Positions 1-9,867 of a stretch of DNA of 64,000 bases are shown in pieces; the stretch's first letter is position 1; each line of letters opens with the position of its first letter. Position numbers and translations under genes: made by a program. Origin of the DNA: Pycnococcus provasolii (lineage: Eukaryota > Chlorophyta > Pseudoscourfieldiophyceae > Pseudoscourfieldiales). The notes beneath the pieces are model-generated. The model ran no database searches, had not been told where the DNA came from, and was given only the letters and a program-made list of their open reading frames with translations. The stretch covers positions 62,001 to 126,000 of the forward strand of contig CP150575.1 of NCBI GenBank assembly GCA_049487715.1, written 5' to 3'.

Positions 1-2323
1 TAGCTACAGCATCGCCGCCATCCGCCGCGACAAGCTCGTCGATGGCGGAGGCGGCATCATGGTCACCAGAAGAGTCTGCAGTTGGTTCATCCGATTCCTC
101 CCGTTCTAGCGAAGTCTCCGGCTCGAGCTTGGCGGGGGGCTCAGATTCAGCTGGCGATGTGGCCTGAGGAGGAGGTTGATCAGTAGTATCCTGCACTGCC
201 TCGTGCGCGGTATTTTTCTCAGCTGACGCAATCGGAGTATCTTTGCTATCCCTCTGCGGTGACGACGACGACGCATCCTCCTTGCCGTCTTTGGATGACG
301 TCGGTGACACCTCTGCAGCAACACCTGTCTGCACACTTTCGACGGGTGGCGGCGTTTCGAGGGGAGGTGCACCCTCCAGGATAGCTGCCGCGATTGCCTC
401 CGCGATTGGCCCTTCGTTCGGCTTACCATCCGGCGCATTCCAGAGGATTCGCATCACCTGTAAAAGTGTTCTTCGTGCACCAACGGCACGAGTCGCCTTT
501 GCGTCCAGATAGTTGGTGACTGCGGTGGATGATGTACCGCCGACACCAACGGTATCGCCGCAGCCACCTAAGCGCTCATAGCTCGGGTAAGATGTGAGCG
601 TATCGTGCATCTCCCATCTCCACGGCGCTGCAGATCCACTCGTACCTAGCACGCTGGCAAGCGTGCGCACCGTCCCTGCGCGCCCGGAAACCACCGCAAG
701 GCCACCTCCCATGCGAAATGATACACACGTAACTGGTGGTCGTCCGTCGGGTGAATGTACCCCGGCAATTGCCGTGGAGCTGGAATCCTGTTGCGGTTGC
801 CAGATGGAAGGCTGCTGAGGTTGCCAAGTGGATGCCGCAGGTGCGGCATTCGGCGGTTGCCAAACCTTAGGTTGTAGCTGCTGCGACTGTTCAGGAGGAG
901 TTGGTTGCCAAACCTGTGGCTGCATTTGCGATTGTTCAGGAAGAGGTTGTTGTTGTTGTTGTTGTTGCTGCTGCTGTTGTTGCTGCTGCTGCTGCTGTGC
1001 CGGTGGAGGTTGCCAAACCTGTGCAGGTGGCGGTGCCTCGGCTGGCTGCCAGACCTGTGGCCGCGGCGGCGGCTGGTGCTGTTGTGGTGGCGATGGTTGT
1101 GCCGATAGGTGTGGCGATGGGTGTGGCGATGGTTGTGTCTGCTCAGACTGCTGCTGCTGCTGCTGTGGCGGCGGAGGCTGCCAGACCTGTGCAGTTGGCT
1201 GCTGAGATACCGCGGGTGGCTGCCAAACCTGTGCAGTTGGCTGCTGCTGTTGTGGCTGCATTTGCTCAGGCTGCTGCTGCTGCTGCTGTTGCTGTACCGG
1301 CGGAGGCTGCCATACTTGTGCGGGTGGTGACGTTTCCGCTGGCTGCCAAACATGTGCAGGTGGCTGCTGCTGCTGCTGCTCCTGTGGTGGTGGTGGTGGA
1401 TGTGCATGTTCGGAATGCTGCTGTGCTGGTGGTTGCTGCCACATCTGTGACTGCTGTGAAGTGGATGATTCTGGAGGTTGCCACATTTTGGCAACTGGTG
1501 GTGAGTGCGTAGGTGCCGGCGGTGGCGGTGTGAACATGCGCGGCGCCTCTGCGACTGGATTCGAGACAGGTGCCGGCGCGGGTACCTGCGGCTGTTGTGC
1601 CGGAACCGGCCCTGGCAAACCCACGGGCGGAGGAGGAGTTGCCGCCGCCGTCGTCCCGAAGAAGCTCGTCGTTGCCGCGGTGCTCGTTGGCACGAACAGC
1701 GTGTTAGACGACGCGGCGGTCTTTGGCGCCGTAGAGGCAACGGTGGAAACCTTGTACGTCTGCGGCGCGTTGGCGTGATTCTGATCTGCGGGCAACTGTG
1801 GAACGAAAAAACCCGCAGGCACCACCTTCTGCTGACTCTGCACCTGTGGTTGCTGCACAGGTGCTAATGTTGGCGTCGGCTGAGTAGGCACGGCGGGTGC
1901 AGCAGAAGCTGGGGTGGGAAACGCCTGCTGCGCCGCCGAGATCGGCTGCTGCCAAGGTTGCGACGACAGTGGTTGCATGTATGCCTGCGCATGGCTCGTC
2001 GTCGACCCGTCCCCCCAGAAGTTTGCATACGGGTCTTGGGACGCACCGTTTTCCCAGCTTGGGAGCGGCGCAGGGTCAGCGATGTGCGCCATGGCAGCGG
2101 CGGATGGCACAGCCGGTGGCGGCATCGCCGGCAAGGCTGGCAAGGCTGGCATCGTCTGCTCTCCCGTGAAGAAGGAGACGTCTGACGACGCACCTGCGAA
2201 TATGTCCGGCGCGTCTCCGAACGGAATGGCAGCCCTGGGCGAGGCGGCGAACGGAATCGGCGCAGGAGGGACGGCACTGCCCGGATCCACGTCGTCACCT
2301 GCGTCAGCGTCGTCCGCGGCCAT
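1..2323 (-). CDS. SEC16: SEC16-like COPII coat assembly protein, partial (C-terminal part lies beyond the window)
   Basis: One reading frame stays open from the ATG at 2323 to the left edge, so the gene is truncated by the window. About 775 residues are visible. Residues 1-260 are Ala/Pro/Ser-rich. Residues ~270-510 are Gln/Pro-rich with about a dozen WQP or WQQP motifs, mostly QVWQPP, between polyglutamine runs of up to ~17. A conserved stretch follows with DGRPPVTCVSF and GGGLAVV, then LLQVMRILW and DGKPNEGPIAEAI. This matches the start of the SEC16 central conserved domain (compare the RPPHALVTFGFGGKL type of motif in plant SEC16/MAG5). An acidic, low-complexity tail runs to the edge. SEC16 organises ER exit sites and recruits SEC23/24 and SEC13/31. 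The assignment rests on that central motif and the disordered Gln/Pro front, typical of COPII scaffolds. SEC31 is the main alternative, but I see no WD40 repeats. Confidence 0.72.
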   Translation of the reverse strand, partial: MAADDADAGDDVDPGSAVPPAPIPFAASPRAAIPFGDAPDIFAGASSDVSFFTGEQTMPALPALPAMPPPAVPSAAAMAHIADPAPLPSWENGASQDPYANFWGDGSTTSHAQAYMQPLSSQPWQQPISAAQQAFPTPASAAPAVPTQPTPTLAPVQQPQVQSQQKVVPAGFFVPQLPADQNHANAPQTYKVSTVASTAPKTAASSNTLFVPTSTAATTSFFGTTAAATPPPPVGLPGPVPAQQPQVPAPAPVSNPVAEAPRMFTPPPPAPTHSPPVAKMWQPPESSTSQQSQMWQQPPAQQHSEHAHPPPPPQEQQQQQPPAHVWQPAETSPPAQVWQPPPVQQQQQQQQPEQMQPQQQQPTAQVWQPPAVSQQPTAQVWQPPPPQQQQQQSEQTQPSPHPSPHLSAQPSPPQQHQPPPRPQVWQPAEAPPPAQVWQPPPAQQQQQQQQQQQQQQQQQPLPEQSQMQPQVWQPTPPEQSQQLQPKVWQPPNAAPAASTWQPQQPSIWQPQQDSSSTAIAGVHSPDGRPPVTCVSFRMGGGLAVVSGRAGTVRTLASVLGTSGSAAPWRWEMHDTLTSYPSYERLGGCGDTVGVGGTSSTAVTNYLDAKATRAVGARRTLLQVMRILWNAPDGKPNEGPIAEAIAAAILEGAPPLETPPPVESVQTGVAAEVSPTSSKDGKEDASSSSPQRDSKDTPIASAEKNTAHEAVQDTTDQPPPQATSPAESEPPAKLEPETSLEREESDEPTADSSGDHDAASAIDELVAADGGDAVA
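768..1470 (-). repeat. Polyglutamine plus QVWQPP repeat region inside SEC16
   Basis: On the minus strand this block encodes about twelve copies of a WQP-containing motif separated by CAG/CAA tracts. The plus strand reads as CTG/TTG-rich sequence, which creates spurious Cys- or Leu-rich shadow frames. The longest uninterrupted glutamine tract lies near 950-1000. Mixed CAG and CAA codons and the conserved Trp suggest that the peptide motif is selected, and that this is not simple slippage alone. Confidence 0.75.
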
Positions 2324-2705
2324 GGCGAACCACCAACCACCACCGCGCCCGCGGAGAGAAGGAGGAAAAAAATGAACAAAGAAAAACGGAACCAGGAATT
2401 ATTAGGGGTTAGCAGATCGTCCATTTGGGGGTTTCGTGAAGTCCTACGGGTACGTATGGCGTCCGGAGTTGGATGAGGTGACTGTCACATGCATGTATCC
2501 TATCGGCGTTGTATTCGGCATTTTGATATTTCGACACATCCTTGTTAAGAACGCTATATGCGTGTGTGTGCGTGCGTGCGTGTGTGTGTGTTGCATATTT
2601 CTGTCTTTGAATTTGACGATAGGTATCTCTATCAATCCTCACATGTGCTCACCTTTTATTTCATCGTGCCAGTGCTGATACTACATAGTCTAACGTACGT
2701 GCGTG

Positions 2706-2753
<48 letters not shown>

Positions 2754-2895
2754 ACATGGTGGTTGTGAACTATCACACTCAACAAGAGTTAACTGTTAGG
2801 GTTAATTCCGTTTTCACAGACTGGACACTTTTCCCCAGACACGTTCTCGTCCAGCCGCCGTCTCAAGATGCACCGAGAGAAGAAGAGTTATCACT
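2324..2895. other. Spacer between SEC16 start and plastocyanin 3' end, with (TG)n microsatellites
   Basis: No coding sequence is recognised. Two TG-rich microsatellites lie at about 2557-2590 (interrupted) and 2705-2750 (nearly pure). A TTAGGGG word at about 2401-2408 sits upstream of SEC16, and another TTAGGG lies near 2797. The SEC16 promoter should be here, since both flanking genes are on the minus strand. Confidence 0.6.
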
Positions 2896-3342
2896 CTACT
2901 CGACGACAACCTTGCCCTGCATGCCCGCGCCCTGGTGCGGCTCGCAGTAGTACTCGTACGTTCCGGGGGTGTCGAACTTCGTGGAGACGGAGTCGCCGGG
3001 GCCGTTGAGGAGGTCCTCGTGGCTGAGCTTGTCGGCGTTGATTCCCGCGGGCACGGCATCCTCGTCGAAGACGACGTTGTGCGGGTAGGCGGCGTTGTTC
3101 ACCCACGTGACGGACTCGCCCTTCTTGATCGTCACGGTGGACGGGACGAACGCGAGACCTCCTCCGTCAGCTCCGAGCTTGACGGTGGCGGCGTTGGCGC
3201 CGAACGCCACCGCGAAGGAGAGCGCCGTGGTGGCCGCCGCCTTCTTGACGTCGAACGCCGCGCGCGTCACCGTCTGGCGCGTCGTGGTCTTGGACACCGC
3301 CTTGCGGGCCGTCATACGCGTGCAGGACTTCGTGGAGAGCAT
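2896..3342 (-). CDS. PETE: Plastocyanin, plastid precursor
   Basis: Plastocyanin is the soluble copper protein that carries electrons from cytochrome b6f to photosystem I in the thylakoid lumen. The 148-residue product has an N-terminal bipartite transit region (~51 residues): a Ser/Thr/Arg/Lys-rich stromal part, then a hydrophobic lumenal signal with KKAAATTALSFAVAF ending at an AxA-type site before ATVKLG. The mature part is ~97 residues, normal for the family. All copper ligands are visible: His in YPHN, and Cys, His and Met in YYCEPHQGAGMQGK. The frame extends 41 codons upstream, but the ATG at 3342 (MLSTKSC) gives the expected transit peptide and the upstream residues look like a pyrimidine-rich leader. 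The 5' flank carries a CTTTCC pentamer tract. A plastocyanin gene strongly indicates a photosynthetic green-lineage host. Confidence 0.95.
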   Translation of the reverse strand: MLSTKSCTRMTARKAVSKTTTRQTVTRAAFDVKKAAATTALSFAVAFGANAATVKLGADGGGLAFVPSTVTIKKGESVTWVNNAAYPHNVVFDEDAVPAGINADKLSHEDLLNGPGDSVSTKFDTPGTYEYYCEPHQGAGMQGKVVVE

Positions 3343-5226
3343 CTTTGTATATATTTGTTGTTTGTAAGTCTGTTTGTTGGTGTGAAAAAGGGAAAAGGAA
3401 AGGAAAGGAAAGGAAAGGGGGAGAGTGATCACAAGAAAAGAAGTGTGAGTAAACGTTTGAACCATTCTTGTTATTTATTTATGGCACCAGGATTCCCTTT
3501 CATTCAAAGCAAAGAAAGTAAAGCCCCTGAGTGACAGATACATCTAGAGAAGCAAGACAAAGAAGCAAGAACACAACACAAAGAGCATCACCACAGATGA
3601 TGTCACCCAACCAACACAGGTCACCCAAATCACCAAATCACAAGTCACCCAACCAACACAGGTCACCCAACACAACACAGCCAACAGCAACCAACCCAAC
3701 CAGCCAACCCAACCAACAAGCAAGCAAGCACAACACAACACAACACAACACAACACCACACGAAGGCAGCCATGACGTACTTGTATAGAAAGTTGTGAGC
3801 GAGGGTTTCCCGTTTCTTTGGAGAGTCGTTGAGGGTGTGAGCGGGACAGTTGAAGTTGGAGGTGAGGCAGCCACGTAGTAGTTTGGGCCTGTCCCCTTCG
3901 TTGAAGCTTTGCCAGGGGCCACCTTATCTCTTCCTTCTTTCTCCGAAGTCGCGATCAGGAAATCTCTCCCCCACTGGAGGGGAATCTGGGGGGATACCTC
4001 CGGTTGCTTCAAGCCCTTAATAAGGGTCTGCCAGAACGGGTATCCCCCACACCTCTGTGATATTGGCCGGGGGAGGTCCACGTCAGGCCTAGCTCCGAGT
4101 ATCTGCTCCGAGTCACCCTCGAGTCACCTGTTTCGAACTCCTGTTTCGGGGTTAGACCTGATGATTCGGGGTTACCTACCTTTGCCATGGTCCAGGTCTG
4201 GGCTCTGGGCGCCTGGGCGGGGTAGAAAGTAAGTCCCCCCATGGCCCATGGTGAGACTCCTGACCAGAACTAGCAGAGTTACAAAGAAATGAATTCGATG
4301 CCCCACAGATACTCCCCTTTTGCCCTATTGTCTTGGCGCAAATGAAGAGCCTGGAAGTATAAAACTTCTTTCTCCCGCATGCATGGAGAGTCCATATGCA
4401 TGCACGAAGCTAATCCACACTCGTATGTACCATCTCCATCGCCCGTAGTAGTCGTACAGTACTCGAAAACGGTGTAAACTGCACAGTAAACAGGCGGTTT
4501 TGGGGCCGTTTTTGCCAAAATGCCCCCAAACCGGGGGGGGTTAGCGGCCACTCACCCCCTGTTAACCGGACCAAACAAACCATGCGGGTGGTCAACTCTT
4601 CCTTTTTCCATACCAAAATTCCCATCCCAAGCCAATCACAGGGAACCCTGTTAAATGTCCCGTCAGATATCCGACATTGGTTGATGAGATATTTATTTTT
4701 CCCATTTAGTTTTCGGCGCATTATTCCCCTCCCTCCCTCTCGCATTCCGCACTCCTCCATGGCATAATCATGTCTCCCATGGAGGCAGCACCTTCTTTGA
4801 CATGCACATGCACGTCTCCTCCTCCTCCCCTGGAAGGAATCATTCCACTAGGCCTAGGCGGTTTCATGCCTGTTGGCAATCCTTCTCTCTGGGAGCATTC
4901 CCATCACCATCACAATCATCTCGCCTCTTCGTTATGTTCGTTGTTGGAACATGGCCTGGGATGGAGGCGGTGTGATGTGGGTCCCTCTTCACCTGAACTG
5001 CAAGACGCGACTTCCGCAACCTTCCGCTTCGTTGGAACCTTCTTCACTTCCAGCTATAGGTAGGCCCGTCGTCGTCGTCGCTTTGAAGGTTCTTAACAAC
5101 TCATCTTCTTCTGTCTACGTGAAAGTTCAAATGCAAGTCGTCGTGGAGCCTTCCAGCCTTCGTACTACAGAGAACAACTCGCAACCACCACCACCACAGC
5201 AACAGCAGCAGTTCTTCTGCAGTTCC
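3343..5226. other. Long spacer between plastocyanin and the TBC gene; simple repeats and palindromes
   Basis: No credible gene is seen. From left to right it holds a GGAAA pentamer array (3391-3420), a tract of repeated CACCCAACCAACACAGGT-like words (about 3605-3720), an ACAAC pentamer array (about 3730-3756), a nested hairpin (about 3988-4052) and an imperfect palindrome with GCATGC ends (about 4377-4403). The reading frame of the TBC gene remains open back to 4873, so part of 4873-5226 could be coding or an exon boundary. I see no strong protein-like signal there. Confidence 0.5.
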
Positions 5227-6537
5227 ATGGCAGAATATGACGGAAACCCTCATAACCCACGCGCTCTGCTCAAATCAAAAAAACAAGCCACGTACCGCTC
5301 AAGCCTAGTCCTGCGATACCAAACCAAGCTCAACCGGGACGCGGCGAGGCACTTCATGCGCGTCTCTCAACGCAACTTGAGAGAACGGCGCATGGAACTC
5401 GCAGGACGCGTGTGGGCAAGACTCCTCTTCGCACGCCCGTTCAGAGAACTCGCGGCTGACGCAACAGTACGCGCACTGTGGAGGAAGGGCTTGCCTCCCG
5501 CGGCACGTGGGGCTGTCTGGCCGCTAGCGGTAGGTAACACGCTCAACATCACAGGCACGCTCTACGAGGTCGTCAAACAAAGAGCTTGGGAGGTTCTGCA
5601 AGAGCACGGCACGCCGCTGCCAGCCTCCGCGACAAGTCCCAGAGACGTGCGATCGGTATCCGCGGTATCGTGCCCGAGCCCTGGCGACACCGCCAGAGAT
5701 GCCGCTGCAGCCGTCGCCGCCGCCACCGCCGCCGCCACCGCCGCCTCCGATGGTGCGGACGAGTACCGCTCGCCACCGCCACAAACGACGCCACCGCCGT
5801 CGCCGTCGCCGTCGCCGTCGCAAGGATGGCTTCGTGGCAGAGAGTCTTCCATCAAGCTGCTTCTGATTGATGCGCCACGTACGCACCTTGGACCTGGCCG
5901 TTCGCTGTTCGCAGTCGGCGCGCCTCTTCACGAGTCACTGCTGAGCGTGCTCGGTGCGTACGCTTTCTACCGCCCCGATGTTGGATACGTGCAGGGCATG
6001 AGCTACCTCGCCGGCATGCTTCTTTTGTACTGCCGCGACGAAGCGACGGCATTCCTTTGCCTCGCAAACTTGTTGAATCGTGCGCCATATCCAGCACTGC
6101 TTCGTATGGAGTCAAGCTTGCTCAGCCGCAAGCTCGAGCTGTTCGAGCGTGCTCTGAACGAACAGCTTCCAGCTCTTGCCTCACACCTGAGCGAGCTCGG
6201 ATGCGCGCCAGACCTGTACTTGATTGAATGGCTGTTTACACTGTTTGCCAAGAGCCACAATCTCGAGGTGGCTGGACGCGTGTGGGACTGCTTCCTTCTC
6301 GAGGGCGAGTCGTTTCTGCTGCGAACTGCCATCGCCACGCTTCGCCTGCTGAGCGACGAAATTTTGGCGTGTGGCGAGCTTGGTGCCGTCCTTCGCATCC
6401 TAAAGCGAAGCACTCGTGCCCTATCCGAGCAGGAGCTCTTTGACATGGTGCAGGCAACTCCGATTAGTCAGAGTGTTGCTAAGATGGCAGAGCTAGCGAG
6501 TGTCGAGTACTTCACACCGCGCGTCGTGGGAACCTAA
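5227..6537 (+). CDS. TBC-domain Rab GTPase-activating protein, TBC1D12/14-like
   Basis: TBC proteins accelerate GTP hydrolysis by Rab GTPases in membrane traffic. From the ATG at 5227 (MAEYDGN) the product is 436 residues. The TBC domain begins near residue 84 (LWRKGLPPAARGAVWPLAVGN). The catalytic arginine finger is in IDAPRTH near residue 214, and the glutamine finger in YVQGMSYLAG near residue 254. The domain ends near residue 405 after LIEWLFTLFAKS and VWDCFLLEG. An Ala/Pro/Ser-rich insertion (about residues 135-205) interrupts the domain before the arginine finger; it is coded by repetitive GCC and CCGTCG-type sequence. Both catalytic fingers are present, so GAP activity is expected. The frame is open upstream to 4873 and a longer N-terminus is possible. 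Subfamily is inferred from the DAPRT and YVQGMSYLA wording. Confidence 0.88.
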   Translation: MAEYDGNPHNPRALLKSKKQATYRSSLVLRYQTKLNRDAARHFMRVSQRNLRERRMELAGRVWARLLFARPFRELAADATVRALWRKGLPPAARGAVWPLAVGNTLNITGTLYEVVKQRAWEVLQEHGTPLPASATSPRDVRSVSAVSCPSPGDTARDAAAAVAAATAAATAASDGADEYRSPPPQTTPPPSPSPSPSQGWLRGRESSIKLLLIDAPRTHLGPGRSLFAVGAPLHESLLSVLGAYAFYRPDVGYVQGMSYLAGMLLLYCRDEATAFLCLANLLNRAPYPALLRMESSLLSRKLELFERALNEQLPALASHLSELGCAPDLYLIEWLFTLFAKSHNLEVAGRVWDCFLLEGESFLLRTAIATLRLLSDEILACGELGAVLRILKRSTRALSEQELFDMVQATPISQSVAKMAELASVEYFTPRVVGT

Positions 6538-6620
6538 GATTGCTCACTCAGTAACGGAATGTACTTTACTTTGTTTAACGGGCCTGCCGTCGTCCATTCA
6601 CACCAAACTCAGCCCATTCG
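6537..6620 (+). repeat. Dispersed 3'-flank repeat, copy A (downstream of the TBC gene)
   Basis: Starting within the stop codon of the TBC gene, about 84 bp match the sequence just downstream of RAD50 (15889-15964). Both contain AGATTGCTCA(C/T)TCAGTAA, TTTACTT, AACGGG, CCATTCACACC and CAGCCCATTCG in the same order with small indels. Both lie between convergent genes. No coding potential is seen. Confidence 0.8.
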
Positions 6621-6772
6621 AAGCACCGCGTGGCGCCTGCTGATGCACGATTGTTGGATGCTATCATCTATACCATGCTTGCATGTACCCTTAAACTTAG
6701 TTAACACCGAAACAAATGTTTTTGAAAAGGATGAGTTACCTGCGCTCTTTTTATCAACCTCCTTTCAGTACT

Positions 6773-9034
6773 TCAGTAATTTGACCCGCCGCGCTTTCGT
6801 CTCATCTCCGCCTCCGCCTCTAGCGCCTTAAGCGTCCGTCGCCGCTTCTCGAGATCTTCCTCGTATCGATCCATGAACTCGTCCGCGTTGAATTTCCTGC
6901 TATTTGCCGCCGCCGCGGCATCATCGTCGAGGAAGGGCTGCATGATCTTCATCTCGCGCATGCGAAGATCCTCGGCTGTGTGCGCGAGGAATGCCTGGCT
7001 GCGAATGGCACGGTACGTCAGGAATGCGACGTGTTGATTCTTTTGCTGCAACGTCATCGGTTTCTTCGCGGAAGCCTGCTTCTGGTCACCGCCGAGCACG
7101 TTCTCCTCGCCATCCTTCTCGTCCGCAGGTGGCGCAGCCGTGATGCGCATAGCCTCATCTCTCCTAAGAGATGCGAGAAGCTCCACCGCCTCGTCAATCG
7201 CCTGAGCACGCTCCTCAGCCTCCTCGGCGTCGAGAGAAGATAATGCCGGCGGTGCTAACGACTCCGCGGATGCCGTCGTGGCAGCATCAACCTCCGCCGA
7301 CAGCCCACCCTCCGCCGAAGGTCCGGCTGGTGCAGACGCCGCCATCGCGGACATGGAAGGTGCACCCGCAGCATACACCTCGGCGAGCGCATCGCGTCCG
7401 TAGTCCGCAGGAAGCTCCGCGTCACGCGCGCGCGCATCTCGCACGTCGTTTGCGCGCTCCAAGAGCGCCTCGATGTGCTGCGACAGCTGCGGCGACGACA
7501 ACGCGGGTCCGTCGGGGCCGCTCTTTCCGCCGAGGCCAATCTTTTTGAAGTACTTGCGCGCCTCCTTCTCGTCCGCCTTGATTTTCGCCTCACGCGTGTG
7601 ACCAGCCACCTCCTGCGCCTTGAGGCTACGCACGAGCTCCTTCCTTCGCTGCGCACGTCCATTTTCGTACGCGTAGTAGCTCGCAATGAACTCCTTCGTC
7701 ATGAGGTATCCTGCCAGCGCGTCGCGCTTCTTTGGCGCAGACTTGAGCTTCGACACCTTCTCCACCTGTTCACGCTTCAGACCGCACTGCTCCGTCTTGC
7801 GATCGTCAAGCAGAAAGTTGTCAAGGCTCTGCCCCAGCACCTCGTCGCTGACGTCGTTTGAAGGCGGCAGGCTGTACCCGCAAAGTCGATTCAGTTCCGT
7901 GCGCAAGTAGTCGAGCGCCTTGTTCGTCTTCTTCTTCACGGTATCCGCGCCGCCAGCCTCGAACATGGCGTACCGTTTCTTGAGCTCCTTGAGCTTCGTC
8001 TCGCGGCGTCCGAGGTCCGCCTTGAGTCGCGACAGGAAGTCGCTCCCAGTAGCCATCTCCCCAAGCCTCTCGGCGAGGATGGCACGCGACGCCTTGCTGA
8101 TTTTCGGCTTGAAGGTCATCACGGACGGGTCCGTTCGAAGGATTGGCGCGTCGCGCTCCATGGCGTAGTCCCTGTCACCCGTCGCGCGCCACGGCACGCT
8201 TGCCGAGCTCTTGTCAAATTTCAGCTCGCGCCTCTTACGCGACTTCATGTGCGAGCGCAGTTCCGTGACGTGCCCCCGAATACGCTTCGCCTCCTCCTCG
8301 TGCAGCTTCGCGGAACGCAAGATGTCCTTCGCCTGCGCTCTGAGCTGCGCAGCTTTGACGAGTTCGTCCGTCACCTTCGCCTCGAGCCTGACGATTCGGT
8401 TCTCGCGTTCCTCGTCGGTGATGAGGTGGTCAGGAACGCGCGCGGACGGCTGCGCGGCTGCCGTTGCGTCCGCGGCGGCGTTCTTGTTCGTCGTTGCGAC
8501 GGGCGCGGACGCCCTCAGCGCCGCAGCGTTTTGCTTGAGTTCCGCGACGCACCCGAGTATGCACTCTCTGTGTCCGAGCGAGTCGATTCCGAGGTCCGCC
8601 TTGAGGTTCGCGTCCGTGAGTTTTAGCAGAAGTTTTCCGTCGACGACGTGGTGCGCGAATCTCTTTCTGTGCTGCGGCAGACCAATGTCTTCGACCCATA
8701 TGCACACTTCGTGTACGTCCCACTGGTGCACCGGTTTCTTTTTCAACGACGCGAGTTGCTTGAGCCGCGTGCGGTCCACGGACGTCATGTACGGCCGCGT
8801 GGGTGCCTGCAAGCCCACGGACGCACGCAGAGATGCGCTAGAGAGGCTCTGAGAGGCCGAAGTAGGCCTCTCAGAGGCCTCTCTGTTTCCCTGAGCGTGA
8901 GTGGTAGTAGCAGACGCAGGACGAGCAGACGCAGGTCGGGCCGGCGAACGCGAGCGCGTTAAGGACGGCTCGTATCCGAACGACGCTGACGCTGCACCAC
9001 CCTGAGAGGGGAGTGAAGTGGACGACGGCGCCAT
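6773..9034 (-). CDS. SAM-domain coiled-coil protein of unknown function
   Basis: The 753-residue product starts at MAPSSTSLPS (ATG at 9034). The frame is open 22 codons further upstream but without convincing sequence. A Ser/Arg/Ala-rich N-terminus is followed near residues 100-165 by a sterile alpha motif domain (QWDVHEVCIWVEDIGL through LGHRECILGCVAELKQ), usually a protein-protein or RNA interaction module. The rest is mostly charged helix with several coiled-coil stretches (for example VRLEAKVTDELVKAAQLRAQ and the last ~60 residues ending EAEMRRKRGGSNY). I do not recognise the family; a cytoskeletal or ciliary scaffold is a guess from architecture only. An almost perfect 45-nt inverted repeat lies in the N-terminal coding part. 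Confidence 0.75.
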   Translation of the reverse strand: MAPSSTSLPSQGGAASASFGYEPSLTRSRSPARPASARPASATTTHAQGNREASERPTSASQSLSSASLRASVGLQAPTRPYMTSVDRTRLKQLASLKKKPVHQWDVHEVCIWVEDIGLPQHRKRFAHHVVDGKLLLKLTDANLKADLGIDSLGHRECILGCVAELKQNAAALRASAPVATTNKNAAADATAAAQPSARVPDHLITDEERENRIVRLEAKVTDELVKAAQLRAQAKDILRSAKLHEEEAKRIRGHVTELRSHMKSRKRRELKFDKSSASVPWRATGDRDYAMERDAPILRTDPSVMTFKPKISKASRAILAERLGEMATGSDFLSRLKADLGRRETKLKELKKRYAMFEAGGADTVKKKTNKALDYLRTELNRLCGYSLPPSNDVSDEVLGQSLDNFLLDDRKTEQCGLKREQVEKVSKLKSAPKKRDALAGYLMTKEFIASYYAYENGRAQRRKELVRSLKAQEVAGHTREAKIKADEKEARKYFKKIGLGGKSGPDGPALSSPQLSQHIEALLERANDVRDARARDAELPADYGRDALAEVYAAGAPSMSAMAASAPAGPSAEGGLSAEVDAATTASAESLAPPALSSLDAEEAEERAQAIDEAVELLASLRRDEAMRITAAPPADEKDGEENVLGGDQKQASAKKPMTLQQKNQHVAFLTYRAIRSQAFLAHTAEDLRMREMKIMQPFLDDDAAAAANSRKFNADEFMDRYEEDLEKRRRTLKALEAEAEMRRKRGGSNY
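8840..8884. repeat. Inverted repeat (hairpin) within the SAM-protein coding region
   Basis: Arms of about 19-20 bp, AGAGAGGCTCTGAGAGGCC and its near-complement, are separated by a 6-base loop (GAAGTA) with one single-base bulge. The mRNA would form a strong stem about 50-65 codons after the start. It lies in a Ser/Ala/Glu-rich low-complexity segment. Confidence 0.75.
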
Positions 9035-9867
9035 GCTTGAGAAGCGGAAGAAGCACCGTGGGAATGATTTCTGGGAATAATGGCGAGGAACCCTTTTCAA
9101 GAGGGGTTGCTTTGACCACGAACCACATGGTCATCATCGAGTTGGTCAAACAGGACTTGTAATTGGTCAAAGGGATCCCAATGAGCATGCTTGCCCAATG
9201 GCAGAATGGTAAAATCAATTCATGCAAGTCAAGTTCCATGCATGCAACACCAACAAAACAACAAGTAGATCTTGGCACGGCACCGCAACTACTTAGTACT
9301 TCGTAGCATTGTAGCAAGACCTGTCTGTGTACACGCAAGGCATTCGTTGTACTGTGTTGCATGGGCTTGAAGCCTTGAATCAGTGGAATGCTCGGTCTCC
9401 AAGGTAAGAACTATGAATAACTCCAACGCGTTGACGAGTAGGATCAGCAAGTGACCGTTGGCAGGTGGAGGGCACTCTCGGACGTTGTTGGCCCCCTCCA
9501 GTGGAGTTCGTCTTGTCACGTCACGGACTAGCGTAGCCGCCGTAGCGTAGCGTACTTAGCGTATTTTTAGGGAGAGAAGATGGATTTACACTGGAGTCCA
9601 TGGTTGTCTTGTCCCTTGTCTTCGAAGCACTTCGCCTGGCTGGCTGCGGCTTGTACAGTACTTGTAGATAAATAAGCCACTTGGCAGTTAGTTCTCATGC
9701 TGGGAATGAACTTGTTGTTACCTTGAATCGTGTGACAAATCCACAACAAACACATGGATTGGTGGTGTGGGCATTTATATGTATGTAGCGGGCACGGTGA
9801 TTGGAGCGTGCGTCTGGGAACGAACGGCTTATGCAGTCAGTTCAGTTTGACTTTTTATTTTTTCCAG
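9035..9867. other. Spacer upstream of the SAM gene and downstream of the kinase-like gene
   Basis: No coding sequence recognised. It should hold the SAM-gene promoter and the kinase-like 3' untranslated region. Visible words include repeated GTAGCGTAGCGTA-type sequence (about 9530-9565) and short AGTACT-containing motifs near 9295 and 9657. Nothing else stands out. Confidence 0.5.

Noticed and set aside
828-1512. Plus-strand Cys-rich, Leu-rich and Val/Ala-rich frames across the SEC16 repeat
   Set aside because: They are complements of the polyglutamine/QVWQPP coding frame on the minus strand, which has conserved SEC16 sequence downstream.
4100-4200. tRNA-like TTCGAACTCC and GGGTTAGACC words
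   Set aside because: No cloverleaf with acceptor and anticodon stems could be drawn by eye; no tRNA or rRNA gene is supported anywhere in the window.
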